Made by a program: the position numbers and the translations under genes. A stretch of DNA of 23,068 bases from UMGS172 sp045636945 (GTDB lineage: Bacteria > Bacillota > Clostridia > Oscillospirales > Acutalibacteraceae), in assembly GCA_045636945.1 (NCBI GenBank), contig JAZTYO010000033.1, forward strand, positions 1-23,068, given 5' to 3'. Shown here one piece after another: positions 6,638 to 14,365 of the stretch (positions are counted from its first letter, which is position 1; each line of letters begins with the position of its first letter). Below the pieces are notes generated by a model. The model ran no database searches and was not told the DNA's origin. It worked only from the letters and a program-made list of their open reading frames with translations.

Positions 6638-7936
6638 TTGGCAGTTAAGATTTTAAGTGTTGAAAACGGTTCGCCTGCCGCAAAGGTTGGCATTTTGTCC
6701 GGTGAAACCTTGGTTTCGCTTAACGGGAATGAAATTGTTGACGTGCTTGACTACCGTTTTTATCAAAACGAGAGAACGGTTGAAATGAAGTTGCAGGCAG
6801 AAAATGGTGAGTTTCGTACAGTTACCGTCAAGAAGGGTGAGTATGACGAGCTCGGCCTTTTGTTCGAGACCTATCTGATGGACAAACAGCACTCCTGCCG
6901 CAATAACTGTATTTTCTGTTTTATTGACCAGTTGCCCAAAGGACTTCGTGAGTCCTTGTATTTTAAGGACGACGACTCGAGAATGTCGTTTTTATTCGGC
7001 AACTATATTACGCTGACCAACCTCACCGAGCACGAGATTGAACGCATTATCAAATTGCACATTAGTCCCGTTAATGTTTCGGTACACACCACCAACCCCG
7101 ATTTGCGTGCCAAAATGATGGGCAACCGATTTGCAGGACGGTCACTTGATGTTTTGTGGAGGCTTTGTGAGGCAGGTATCAGTGTTAACTGTCAGTTGGT
7201 GCTGTGTCCCGGTTGGAATGACGGAAAAGAGCTGGAAAGAAGCCTTAGTGACCTTATAAAACACGAGAATATAGGCAGTATTGCCTGTGTGCCCGTTGGT
7301 CTGACAGGGCATAGGGAGGGGTTATGTAAACTCGAACTGTTCAATAAGCAAACCGCAACCGACGTTATAGAAATAACCGAGCGTTTTGGCGAAGAAACGC
7401 TGAAAATGTACGGTGAACGTCGTGTGTTTGCGGCCGATGAGTTTTATCTTACCGCTGAAAGAGAAATGCCCGAGGCCGACTTCTATGGTGAATTTTTACA
7501 GCTTGAAAACGGCGTCGGAATGTGGGCAATGCTGAAATCTGAGTGCGAGGAAGCACTTGACGACTATGATTCTCCCGAAAAAGAGCGTAATATTATGATT
7601 GCCACGGGTGAGGCAGCATATCCTTTGCTTTCAAATATTGTTGACAATGTGTCAAAAAAGTGGCATAATTTTAAGTGTAATGTTGTTGCCATAAAAAACA
7701 ACTTTTTTGGCGGCAGAATAACGGTAACGGGGCTTATTACCGGAACCGATATAATCGAGCAATTGAGTGGTAAAGATTTAGGCACCGAACTGCTGATTTC
7801 TTCAAGTATGTTGCGCCACGAGGGTGATATGTTCCTTGACAGCGTAACGGTTGAAGAGGTTGAAAACAAACTTAACGTGAAAATAACCGTGGTTGAGAGT
7901 GATGGCTGGTCATTGCTCGACGCATTGCACGGATAA
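6638..7936 (+). CDS. PDZ/radical-SAM-like DUF512 protein (TIGR03279 family)
   Basis: A 432-residue protein with an N-terminal PDZ-like domain (1-65, with VENGSPAAKVGIL and LVSLNGNEI), then a radical-SAM-type cluster CRNNCIFC (Cys 87, 91, 94) followed by FIDQLPKGLR, and a C-terminal DUF512 domain. It is annotated in Clostridia as a putative radical SAM enzyme; the substrate is unknown. It commonly lies next to der (from memory), which hints at a link to ribosome maturation or membrane functions, but this is inference. The start is a TTG at 6638 with GGAAGGGAG 8 bases upstream; the GTG at 6629 overlaps that site. der begins 31 bases downstream. Confidence is high for the family and low for the reaction. 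Confidence 0.85.
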   Translation: MAVKILSVENGSPAAKVGILSGETLVSLNGNEIVDVLDYRFYQNERTVEMKLQAENGEFRTVTVKKGEYDELGLLFETYLMDKQHSCRNNCIFCFIDQLPKGLRESLYFKDDDSRMSFLFGNYITLTNLTEHEIERIIKLHISPVNVSVHTTNPDLRAKMMGNRFAGRSLDVLWRLCEAGISVNCQLVLCPGWNDGKELERSLSDLIKHENIGSIACVPVGLTGHREGLCKLELFNKQTATDVIEITERFGEETLKMYGERRVFAADEFYLTAEREMPEADFYGEFLQLENGVGMWAMLKSECEEALDDYDSPEKERNIMIATGEAAYPLLSNIVDNVSKKWHNFKCNVVAIKNNFFGGRITVTGLITGTDIIEQLSGKDLGTELLISSSMLRHEGDMFLDSVTVEEVENKLNVKITVVESDGWSLLDALHG

Positions 7937-7967
7937 GACCTATATTAATTATTAAGGAGGCGGTAAT

Positions 7968-9302
7968 ATGGCTAAACCCGTAGTTGCAGTTGTCGGACGA
8001 CCCAACGTTGGTAAATCCACACTGTTCAATAAGCTTTGCGGAAAGCGTCTGTCAATAGTTGACGACACTCCCGGTGTTACCCGTGACCGTATTTTCGGTA
8101 ATGCCGAGTGGTTGGGTAAGAACTTTATGCTGATAGACACCGGCGGTATTGAGCCTAAAACCGACGATATTATTTTAAAGAAAATGCGTGCTCAGGCCGA
8201 ACTTGCTATTGATACCGCATCGGTAATTATCTTTGTTACCGACCTTAAAAGCGGTGTTACGGCTTCGGATAACGAGGTTGCCGCAATGTTACAGAAAAGC
8301 GGCAAGCCCGTTGTTCTTTGTGTAAACAAGTGTGACCGTTTGGGTGAGCAACCGCTTGAGTTTTACGAGTTCTATAATCTTGGCTTGGGAGATCCAGTTG
8401 CCGTATCTTCGGTACACGGCCACGGCACGGGTGACCTTTTGGACCGTGTTTTTGAATACATTCCCGAGGCTGATTTCGAGGAAGACGATGAGGAAATCAT
8501 CAACGTCGCAGTTATCGGCAAGCCGAATGCAGGTAAATCATCACTTATCAACAACATCAGCGGTGAAGAACGTGTTATTGTTTCGGATGTTGCAGGCACT
8601 ACCCGTGATGCTATTGATACCTTGGTCGAAATTGGTGGTCAAAAGTACAACTTTACCGATACCGCAGGTATCCGCCGTAAATCCAAGGTTGACGATGATA
8701 TTGAAAAATATAGTGTAATGCGTGCCAAAATGGCTATTGAGCGTTCGGATGTTTGTGTTATTATGATTGACGCTACCGAGGGCTTTACAGAACAGGATTC
8801 CAAGGTTGCAGGTCTTGCAATGGAGCAGGGTAAGGCTGCTATTATTGCGGTTAATAAGTGGGATATCGTTGAAAAAGACGGCAAGACAATGGATAGTATG
8901 AGAAAATCACTGATGCAGGATTTCTCTTTTATGCCGTATGCTCCCATTATCTTTATTTCGGCAAAGACAGGTCAGCGTGTTGACCGTTTGTTTGAGCTTA
9001 TAAAGTTTGTTCATACACAGAACACCATGCGTATCTCGACAGGTATGCTTAACGATGTTTTGGCAGAGGCTACTGCACGTGTTCAGCCTCCGTCGGACAA
9101 GGGCAAGCGTTTGAAGATCTATTATATGACTCAGGCTTCTACCAAGCCGCCGACATTCGTTTTCTTCTGTAACCGAGAGGAACTTTTCCACTTCTCGTAT
9201 CAGAGATACCTTGAAAATCAGATTCGTTCAACCTTCGGTCTTGAGGGTACACCCGTTAGATTCGTTATCCGCGAACGCGGTGACGGTAAGACCAAGGCTT
9301 AA
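7968..9302 (+). CDS. der: ribosome-assembly GTPase Der (EngA)
   Basis: The 444-residue protein carries two tandem GTPase domains and a C-terminal KH-like domain. The first domain has G1 GRPNVGKS (10-17), DTGG and NKCD; the second has G1 GKPNAGKS (about 184-191), DTAG followed by IRRKSK, and NKWD. The acidic linker EADFEEDDEEI separates them. Der is essential for late 50S subunit assembly. TAAGGAGG precedes the ATG. It is the second gene of a run that continues into plsY and gpsA, an arrangement common in Clostridia. Confidence 0.97.
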   Translation: MAKPVVAVVGRPNVGKSTLFNKLCGKRLSIVDDTPGVTRDRIFGNAEWLGKNFMLIDTGGIEPKTDDIILKKMRAQAELAIDTASVIIFVTDLKSGVTASDNEVAAMLQKSGKPVVLCVNKCDRLGEQPLEFYEFYNLGLGDPVAVSSVHGHGTGDLLDRVFEYIPEADFEEDDEEIINVAVIGKPNAGKSSLINNISGEERVIVSDVAGTTRDAIDTLVEIGGQKYNFTDTAGIRRKSKVDDDIEKYSVMRAKMAIERSDVCVIMIDATEGFTEQDSKVAGLAMEQGKAAIIAVNKWDIVEKDGKTMDSMRKSLMQDFSFMPYAPIIFISAKTGQRVDRLFELIKFVHTQNTMRISTGMLNDVLAEATARVQPPSDKGKRLKIYYMTQASTKPPTFVFFCNREELFHFSYQRYLENQIRSTFGLEGTPVRFVIRERGDGKTKA

Positions 9303-9351
9303 ATAAAGAATTAAATTAATCAGCTATTTTTGGAGATAAGGAGATTGTAAA

Positions 9352-10035
9352 ATGGCGTGGTTTATTTTAGTGATTTCGATTGTTGTCTGCTATTTTATCG
9401 GTAGTATCAACGGTGCCGTTATCATTTCAACGGCTCACGGTGGTGACGATGTCCGTAAAGAGGGCAGCGGTAACGCAGGTATGACCAATATGATTCGTTC
9501 CAGAGGTATTGTGCTGGGTCTTTGCACCTTTGCAATAGATACCTTTAAAGGGACGTTCGCCTGCCTTATTGCAAAAATGTGGGTGTTGCCGTATATTTAT
9601 TCGGCATTGCCCTATGAATTGTTGCACCCTGAGTATAGCGTTTATTATTGTGCAATAGCCTGCATTATCGGTCACGTTTATCCCGTGTGGTTTGGGTTTA
9701 AGGGTGGCAAAGGTGTTTCGACTACGCTTGGCATCGGGCTTGTGTGCAATTGGCAGACCGCTTTAATTGCTTTAAGCTTATTTATAGTATTGTTTGTTGC
9801 AACCAAAATAGTATCGGTAGGTTCGTTGGCCGCTGCGGTTTCGTTACCGATATTAAATTTCTTCTTTGCAGTACCGGTAGCAGATTCCGAGTACTACAAG
9901 CTTATTCAGGTTTTGCTTATAACTATTATGTCTCTCAATATTATTATAAGTCACCGTGCCAATATCGGCCGACTTATCCGCGGTGAAGAGAAGAAACTTA
10001 CTGTCAAGAAAAAGGAGAAACCGAATGAGCAATAA
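9352..10035 (+). CDS. plsY: acyl-phosphate:glycerol-3-phosphate acyltransferase PlsY
   Basis: PlsY transfers an acyl group from acyl-phosphate to the 1-position of glycerol-3-phosphate, starting phospholipid synthesis. It is an integral membrane enzyme of 227 residues with several hydrophobic helices. The family motifs are present: GSGNAGMTN (38-46) and GHVYPVWFGFKGGKGVSTT (107-125), plus a third conserved region late in the protein (ISHRANIGRLIRGEE). The tail is lysine-rich. AAGGAG lies just before the ATG. Its 3' end overlaps gpsA by 11 bases, so production of glycerol-3-phosphate and its use are translationally linked. Confidence 0.95.
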   Translation: MAWFILVISIVVCYFIGSINGAVIISTAHGGDDVRKEGSGNAGMTNMIRSRGIVLGLCTFAIDTFKGTFACLIAKMWVLPYIYSALPYELLHPEYSVYYCAIACIIGHVYPVWFGFKGGKGVSTTLGIGLVCNWQTALIALSLFIVLFVATKIVSVGSLAAAVSLPILNFFFAVPVADSEYYKLIQVLLITIMSLNIIISHRANIGRLIRGEEKKLTVKKKEKPNEQ

Positions 10036-11020
10036 AATTACGGTTTTAGGCTCGGGTGGTTGGGGTATCGCCTTGGCGGTGCATGCTTTCGGTAAAGGCT
10101 TTGATGTTAAGCTGTGGTCACCCTTTGAAAATGAAGTGGCAGGACTCATATTAACCCGTGAAAGTGAAAGATTGCTTAAGGGCGTTAAAATCCCTGAGGA
10201 AATAGAGATAACAACCGATATATCGGTCGTCAACGGCTCGTATATAACCATAATCGCAACGCCTTCCTTTGCCGTTCGCGAAACGGCCGCAAGACTTAAA
10301 AGCCTTGACTGCGGTATTGTTGTTAACGTTGCAAAAGGCTTTGAAAAGGGTACGATGAAGCTGTTGGCCGATGTTATTTCGGAGGAACTGCCCGATAAAC
10401 CGACGGTTATTCTGTCGGGTCCCTCTCACGCTGAGGAGGTTGCCAGACACGTTGCAACCACCGTTGTAGCTGCTTCGGAAAATAAAGAGGCCGCAAAAAA
10501 GGTGCAGGAGGCTTTGATTGGCCCTACCTTCAGGATCTACACCAACCGTGATATTATCGGTGTTGAGGTTGGCGGTGCTTTGAAAAACGTAATTGCCGTT
10601 TGTGCAGGTATTGCCAACGGTTTGGGCGTCGGTGATAACACAAGAGCAGCACTCATAACCCGCGGTTTGGCCGAAATTGCCCGTCTTGGCGTGGCAATGG
10701 GTGCTGAAAAGGCAACCTTTATGGGGCTTTCGGGTCTTGGCGACCTTATCGTTACCTGTATGTCCGAGCATAGCCGAAATAACCGATTCGGTAATTTTGT
10801 TGGTCGTGGAATGTCTGTCAAGGAGGCTTTAGAAACGGTGGGTACCGTCGAGGGTTACTATGCCGTTGAAATTGCGGTTCACCTTGCCGAGAAGTATATG
10901 ATAGATATGCCTATGACGGCACAGTGCTATAATATTCTTTATAAAAACGCACCCGTTTCGGATGCGATTTATAACCTTATGAACCGCCCCGGACGTCCCG
11001 AGGAGGAACTGAGTTGGTAA
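10025..11020 (+). CDS. gpsA: NAD(P)-dependent glycerol-3-phosphate dehydrogenase
   Basis: GpsA reduces dihydroxyacetone phosphate to sn-glycerol-3-phosphate, the substrate of PlsY encoded just upstream. The 331-residue protein shows the dinucleotide-binding GSGGWG (9-14), the substrate motif SGPSHAEEVARH, GVEVGGALKNVIAVCAG with the catalytic Lys, and GLSGLGDLIVTC. The ATG at 10025 lies inside the plsY 3' end, with AAGGAG 7 bases upstream; a longer in-frame reading from 9956 is entirely within plsY and is not the start. The downstream gene overlaps its stop by 7 bases. Confidence 0.95.
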   Translation: MSNKITVLGSGGWGIALAVHAFGKGFDVKLWSPFENEVAGLILTRESERLLKGVKIPEEIEITTDISVVNGSYITIIATPSFAVRETAARLKSLDCGIVVNVAKGFEKGTMKLLADVISEELPDKPTVILSGPSHAEEVARHVATTVVAASENKEAAKKVQEALIGPTFRIYTNRDIIGVEVGGALKNVIAVCAGIANGLGVGDNTRAALITRGLAEIARLGVAMGAEKATFMGLSGLGDLIVTCMSEHSRNNRFGNFVGRGMSVKEALETVGTVEGYYAVEIAVHLAEKYMIDMPMTAQCYNILYKNAPVSDAIYNLMNRPGRPEEELSW

Positions 11021-11397
11021 AGGGGTTTAAACTGCGGTTGCCGTATGTTGTGCTGACTGCCGTTTTGTTGGCGGTTGAAGTGTTTATCGGCGTGTTTGTA
11101 CACGATGATTTCATCCGTCCGTTTGTCGGCGATGTGCTGGTAACGGCATTGTTATGTGCAATGGGCAGAATCGTATTTCCAAAATGGAATTGGTTGCCGT
11201 TCATGGTTATGATGTTTTCCTTTAAGGTAGAAATTGTGCAGATGCTGGAACTTGACCAATTATTGGGAATAGAAGGCACTGTTTTGGGTGCCATTGTTGG
11301 TTCAACCTTTGACCCTAATGACATTGTGTGTTATTCCGTCGGCATCGCCGTATTCTCGTTAACCGAATTCATAATAAAAAGAAAATCCAAGGAATAA
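11014..11397 (+). CDS. DUF2809 family small membrane protein
   Basis: A 127-residue protein with about four hydrophobic helices (residues 8-28, 36-54, 60-72 and 100-120) and the LDQLLGI, GSTFDPNDIVCYSVG region typical of DUF2809 proteins as I remember them. Function is unknown. The start is a TTG at 11014 inside the end of gpsA, with AGGAGGA 6 bases upstream; no ATG fits near that site. Overlap with gpsA suggests translational coupling and makes it the last gene of the der-plsY-gpsA run. No terminator hairpin with a T-tract follows; the next promoter starts 9 bases after the stop. Confidence 0.75.
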   Translation: MVKGFKLRLPYVVLTAVLLAVEVFIGVFVHDDFIRPFVGDVLVTALLCAMGRIVFPKWNWLPFMVMMFSFKVEIVQMLELDQLLGIEGTVLGAIVGSTFDPNDIVCYSVGIAVFSLTEFIIKRKSKE

Positions 11398-11405
11398 AAA
11401 CAGTC

Positions 11406-11434
11406 TAGACAAACCATGTGGTTTGTGTTAGAAT
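11406..11434 (+). promoter_or_regulatory. promoter of the folT unit with an operator-like inverted repeat in its spacer
   Basis: TAGACA (11406-11411), a 17-base spacer and TAGAAT (11429-11434). The spacer holds ACAAACCA/TGGTTTGT (11409-11416 and 11419-11426), a perfect 8-bp inverted repeat around TG. Its position between the two boxes would let a bound protein block RNA polymerase. Confidence 0.65.
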
Positions 11435-11461
11435 AATCAAGATGTAAGCAAAAACAATAAA

Positions 11462-11596
11462 AACAGAGTAGAAACCGATGCGTAAGTTCAAGGGGGGTGC
11501 CAACCCTTTGTGACTTGAAGTGCCTCAAAGAACGGGGAGTTGTCTTGAGGACGAAGGACGAAAATGTCTGCGGTAGCGGTTTCGCATCCCGCTGTT
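11462..11596 (+). ncRNA. tetrahydrofolate riboswitch (THF, folT class) aptamer
   Basis: P1 is AACAG (11462-11466)/CTGTT (11592-11596). AGTAG follows, then P2 AAACCG (11472-11477)/CGGTTT (11577-11582), six perfect pairs. P3 is TTCAAG (11487-11492)/CTTGAA (11514-11519). The P3 loop GGGGTGC (11494-11500) can pair with GCATCCC (11584-11590) in the P2-P1 junction, seven pairs with one G-U, reproducing the long-range pseudoknot of the class. The conserved words GAGTAG, GCGTAAG, CGAAG, GCGGT and GCATCC are in the expected order. An additional hairpin CCTCAA (11523-11528)/TTGAGG (11545-11550) sits between P3 and CGAAG, absent from the short examples I recall. The gene downstream is a folate-type ECF transporter subunit, which agrees with the call. 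Confidence 0.87.
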
Positions 11597-11597
11597 A

Positions 11598-11649
11598 TAG
11601 TAAGATGAATAAAACCTCTTATTATTTCAACGATGATGTAATAGGAGGT
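11598..11649 (+). promoter_or_regulatory. riboswitch expression platform: SD-sequestering stem and competing stem
   Basis: ACCTCTTATTA (11614-11624) pairs with TAATAGGAGGT (11639-11649), eleven pairs with one G-U, covering the folT ribosome site AGGAGG. The same left strand, TCTTATTA (11617-11624), can instead pair with TAGTAAGA (11598-11605), which begins one base after P1. The two stems exclude each other. T5 and the ATG come right after the first stem, so control is more likely translational than by termination. Confidence 0.7.
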
Positions 11650-11655
11650 ATTTTT

Positions 11656-12189
11656 ATGCAAAGCAAAAGTAATTCCCAGCATATCAGAATGGTCGCTGTC
11701 TTAGGCGTTTTGTCGGCCTTGGCGGTGGTGTTTTCGTTGCCGTTTCCTTCGGGATTCACGGTTAGAATCGGCGAATTTTTGAAGTTTTCACCCATGTTTC
11801 TGGCGGTGGCTTTGGCCGGAAGTACCTATGGTTGGTGGGCAGGCGCCATGGTTGGATTTATCGGTGATTTCTTTCAGGCTCTTTTGTCGGGACTCGGAAT
11901 TTCGCCGTTTTTGTTGGCTGTCAGCACGTTAAACGGTCTGGTTTTCGGCCTTTTGTTGCACAATACCAAAAGCATCTGGAAAATTGTGACGGCGGTTTTG
12001 CTGACTCAATTCATAGGCGGATTGCTCCTCACGACGCTGGTGCTTAAAATACAGTACGGCATGCCGATTTTTCCGACCGTGTATTGGAGATTACTGCAGG
12101 TCAGCTTAATGACGGTGGTTGAGATACTGTTGCTTGTTTTAACCGTTAAAACCGCCGACCTGCCGACGAGGTTTAAGGGAAGAAGATAA
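11656..12189 (+). CDS. folT: folate-type ECF transporter substrate-binding subunit (FolT)
   Basis: The S component of an energy-coupling-factor importer binds its vitamin in the membrane and docks on a shared EcfA/A'/T module, which is not in this window. The 177-residue protein has six hydrophobic segments with the ECF-S layout: SGFTVRIGEFLKFSPMFLA near the first loop, GSTYGWWAGAMVGFIGDFFQ, SPFLLAVSTLNGLVFGLLL, and a late segment VYWRLLQVSLMTVVEILLLV. This matches folate-family ECF-S proteins. The folate assignment rests mainly on the THF riboswitch in its leader. The ATG at 11656 has AGGAGG 7 bases upstream; the frame is open further 5' only because the riboswitch lacks stops. The MATE gene starts 4 bases after its stop. 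Confidence 0.8.
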   Translation: MQSKSNSQHIRMVAVLGVLSALAVVFSLPFPSGFTVRIGEFLKFSPMFLAVALAGSTYGWWAGAMVGFIGDFFQALLSGLGISPFLLAVSTLNGLVFGLLLHNTKSIWKIVTAVLLTQFIGGLLLTTLVLKIQYGMPIFPTVYWRLLQVSLMTVVEILLLVLTVKTADLPTRFKGRR

Positions 12190-12193
12190 TAAA

Positions 12194-13525
12194 ATGCCAA
12201 TTCAGTTATCAGATCATTTTACGTACAAAAAGCTTTTGCGGTTCACGATTCCGTCGATTGCGATGATGATTTTCACATCGATCTACGGTGTTGTGGACGG
12301 CTTTTTTGTGTCCAATTTTGTCGGCAAGGTTGAGTTTACCGCCGTCAATTTTATAATGCCGTTCCTTATGATTTTGTCAACGGTGGGCTTTATGTTCGGC
12401 ACGGGCGGAAGCGCTCTGATCGGTAAAAGCCTCGGAGAGGGTGACCGTGACAAGGCTAATCGACAGTTTTCGTTGATCGTCTATGCGGCAGTCGCACTCA
12501 GTACCGCGATATCGGTTGTTGGATTGATTGTTTTAAGACCGGTTGCGGCTTTGTTGGGTGCCGAGGGAGAACTGCTTGAAAACTGTGTGACCTACGGACG
12601 AATATTGCTTATCGGTCTGCCGTTTTTTACCTTGCAGGTTGAGTTCCAATCGTTGTTTGTTACCGCCGAAAAGCCGAATCTCGGACTTTATATGACGCTT
12701 ATTACGGGCGTTATGAATATGGTGCTTGATGCGGTGCTGATCGGTGTTTTTCAGTGGGGAATCGAGGGTGCCGCCGCAGCCAGTGCTTTAAGTCAGTTTG
12801 TCGGCGGTATTGTTCCGCTGATTTATTTCGCAAGACCCAACTCGAGTGTTTTGCGACTCGGAAAAACAAAATATGACGGAGGGTCGTTGTTCCGTGCCTG
12901 CACCAATGGATCGTCCGAGCTTATGAGTACCGTTTCAATGTCGCTGGTCGGTATGCTTTATAATATCCAACTGCTGAAATACGCAGGTGAGGACGGAGTT
13001 GCCGCTTATGGTGTTCTGATGTACGTCAATATGATTTTCCTGGGTGCTTTTTTTGGCTATTCAATGGGTACGGCGCCTGTTGTAAGCTTTCATTACGGTG
13101 CCAACAACACCGACGAGCTGAAAAGCCTTTTGAAAAAAAGCATGATTATCATAGGCATTTCTTCGATTGCGATGGTTATAATGTCGATACTGCTCGCAAA
13201 GCCGTTGTCGCTTTTGTTTGCAAGCAGTCATCCTGACCTTTTGGCAATGACAGTTCGCGGATTTTACATTTATTCGTTCTGTTTTTTGTCCGCGGGATTG
13301 GCTATTTTCGGCTCGGCATTTTTTACGGCGCTCAACAACGGACTTGTTTCGGCTGTCATTTCGTTTTTGCGAACCGTTGTTTTTCAGGTGGCGGCCGTTA
13401 TGCTGTTGCCGTTGATTTTTGAACTCGACGGAATATGGTTTTCGGTCGTGGTTGCTGAATTTGCCGCCGCGGCGCTGTCGGTAATATTCATTTACGCAAG
13501 AAGAAAGAAATATCGCTACTTATAA
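12194..13525 (+). CDS. MATE family multidrug/solute exporter
   Basis: The 443-residue protein has about twelve membrane helices in two homologous halves, each starting with a LRFTIPSI- or LFRACTNGSSELM-like segment, typical of MATE transporters (MepA/DinF-like branch). The N-terminal half shows VDGFFVSNFVG and FGTGGSALIGKSLGEGDRDKAN, a well-known MATE signature. Such proteins use sodium or proton gradients to export cationic or other organic compounds; the substrate cannot be told from sequence. It begins 4 bases after folT with only AAGGGAAGAAG as a weak ribosome site, so it probably depends on folT translation and on the THF riboswitch upstream. A perfect terminator follows. The short spacing makes a folate- or antifolate-related role worth testing. 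Confidence 0.92.
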   Translation: MPIQLSDHFTYKKLLRFTIPSIAMMIFTSIYGVVDGFFVSNFVGKVEFTAVNFIMPFLMILSTVGFMFGTGGSALIGKSLGEGDRDKANRQFSLIVYAAVALSTAISVVGLIVLRPVAALLGAEGELLENCVTYGRILLIGLPFFTLQVEFQSLFVTAEKPNLGLYMTLITGVMNMVLDAVLIGVFQWGIEGAAAASALSQFVGGIVPLIYFARPNSSVLRLGKTKYDGGSLFRACTNGSSELMSTVSMSLVGMLYNIQLLKYAGEDGVAAYGVLMYVNMIFLGAFFGYSMGTAPVVSFHYGANNTDELKSLLKKSMIIIGISSIAMVIMSILLAKPLSLLFASSHPDLLAMTVRGFYIYSFCFLSAGLAIFGSAFFTALNNGLVSAVISFLRTVVFQVAAVMLLPLIFELDGIWFSVVVAEFAAAALSVIFIYARRKKYRYL

Positions 13526-13546
13526 TAGAATCTATTATCAAAATAT

Positions 13547-13588
13547 AAACCGCAAGTTTATTCCAAATTAAACTTGCGGTTTATTTTA
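13547..13588. terminator. bidirectional intrinsic terminator between the MATE gene and the minus-strand phosphoesterase
   Basis: A perfect 14-bp stem AAACCGCAAGTTTA (13547-13560) / TAAACTTGCGGTTT (13569-13582) with an 8-base loop, AT-rich tails on both sides and TTTT on the plus strand. It serves the two convergent genes. Confidence 0.85.
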
Positions 13589-14339
13589 TATTGTTATCTT
13601 AAATGATTGTACGGTTGCGGTTGCAGTTCTGCCTGCACTGTCACATCGGTTGTTGCCCGTATCCTCGCGCTTTATACCCATAAACAATTCGCTCGAAACA
13701 ACCTCGCAGGTGACGGTTGTACCTTCCACGGTTATTATACCGAAAACGGGTGCCGTATAGGTCACACTGTTTTTGAAAGAGGTGTATTTATCGAGTAACT
13801 CCTGCGGATAGCAGTTGTGAGGCTTTGGTACCCAATCATAGTTTGACGAGTTGATCTCAAAATATATAATGCCATCCAAAATTCTTACAAAATCGCGGTG
13901 GTGATGACCGTTCATCACGAGCAAAACACTGTGGGGTTTGCGACAGTTGGCATCGTTGAAAATCTTTCGAACCTCGTGTAGATTGTGAACACCGTCGGAC
14001 TCACGTTCAAAGCTTTCGTGTGAAATTACAATGCAGGGGCCGGGTGGCGATGGTTTCTTTAAGCCATTCAAGCTGTTCGGGTGGCAACCAATCGCGTGCC
14101 TCGGGTGTTGCATCGGTGTCGTGGTTGCCAAGGCAATTATAGGTCGGAATGTGAAATTCGTTGTATTTTTTTACAAAATCAAGGTGGTTGGAGGGGCCAA
14201 ACGTTAAATCACCTGCGTGGATTATAAAATCAACATCGGCTTGCTCGGAGGCTTTTAAAATAACGTCAAGATCCTCGAAAGTACCACGCATAAAACGTTG
14301 TGGATGGTGGTGAAAATCGGAAAACATTGTGAATTTCAT
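13586..14339 (-). pseudogene. calcineurin-like metallophosphoesterase, frameshifted
   Basis: Two overlapping reading frames on the minus strand make one family protein of about 250 residues. The N-terminal piece (14339 to about 14040) has the start MKFTMFSDFHHH, the GDLTFGPSNH metal motif and GNHD. The C-terminal piece (to 13586) has VISHESFE and the metal motif NGHHHRD. The frames join at the C-rich run at 14036-14044; one extra base there breaks the protein, and removing it restores KETIAT followed by GPCIVISHES. All metal motifs are otherwise intact, so the lesion is recent or a sequencing error. The ATG at 14339 has GAGGAGCC upstream and lies 26 bases behind the next pseudogene, so the two were probably one operon. 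Confidence 0.8.
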
Positions 14340-14365
14340 AAAGGCTTGGCTCCTCGATTTAGGGT

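Noticed and set aside
11497..11655. N-terminal extension of FolT from an upstream start
   Set aside because: The frame is open only because the riboswitch has no stop in it; the translated residues are Cys/Arg-rich and not membrane-like, and a good ribosome site precedes the ATG at 11656.
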